A stretch of DNA of 6,346 bases from Bacillota bacterium (lineage in GTDB: Bacteria > Bacillota > Clostridia > Oscillospirales > Acutalibacteraceae): NCBI GenBank assembly GCA_023391275.1, contig JAEWBE010000065.1, positions 1 through 6,346 of the forward strand, given 5' to 3'. Positions 6,335 to 6,346 of the stretch are shown piece by piece. Positions within the stretch are counted from its first letter, which is position 1. Every line of letters starts with the position of its first letter. Under the pieces are notes generated by a model. It searched no databases, was not told where the DNA came from, and saw only the letters and a list, made by a program, of their open reading frames with translations. The translations under genes were made by a program, and so were the position numbers.

Positions 6335-6346
6335 GCGGTTGAATTA

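Overview
The window reads as chromosomal DNA from a low-to-moderate GC Gram-positive bacterium, most likely a member of the Clostridia and possibly of the Oscillospiraceae/Ruminococcaceae. This is inferred from AT-rich intergenic DNA, sigma-A-like promoters, AGGAGG-type ribosome sites, simple hairpin/T-run terminators and the flavour of the proteins. No RNA gene, CRISPR array, insertion sequence or phage gene is visible. I do not see an undescribed multi-gene system; the five genes look like ordinary housekeeping or accessory genes, each apparently transcribed on its own.

Layout. Positions 2-220 (+) are the C-terminal end of a nitroreductase-family flavoprotein cut by the window start. A perfect 22-bp inverted repeat (247-297) separates it from a convergent acyl-CoA synthetase (AMP-forming ligase, 306-1940, -). 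Upstream of that gene lies about 400-480 bp of very AT-rich DNA without a credible gene. Next is a terminator (2355-2391) and a large membrane diguanylate cyclase (2422-4125, -) with one N-terminal helix, an extracytoplasmic domain, about seven membrane helices and a C-terminal GGDEF domain. A compact 134-bp divergent region (4126-4259) carries one promoter for the cyclase and one for thymidine kinase (tdk, 4260-4838, +). A bidirectional terminator (4850-4883) separates tdk from a convergent nucleotide-sugar 4,6-dehydratase of the CapD/PglF/WbpM type (4907-6334, -).

How the genes relate. Alternating orientations, with terminators at both convergent junctions and behind the cyclase, argue against a shared operon. 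The functions (flavin redox enzyme, acyl activation, c-di-GMP signalling, thymidine salvage, surface-glycan sugar synthesis) do not form one pathway. A link between c-di-GMP and surface glycan is biologically plausible, but the arrangement here does not show it.

The points most worth a second look are: the dehydratase, whose reading frame is closed by an in-frame TAA at the last three bases of the window, leaving it without the N-terminal membrane region of its long-form relatives; the cyclase, which keeps GGDEF but has no RxxD inhibitory site and has an apparent GTG start with no ribosome site; and the divergent promoter region, where the cyclase's -10 box is half of a palindrome.
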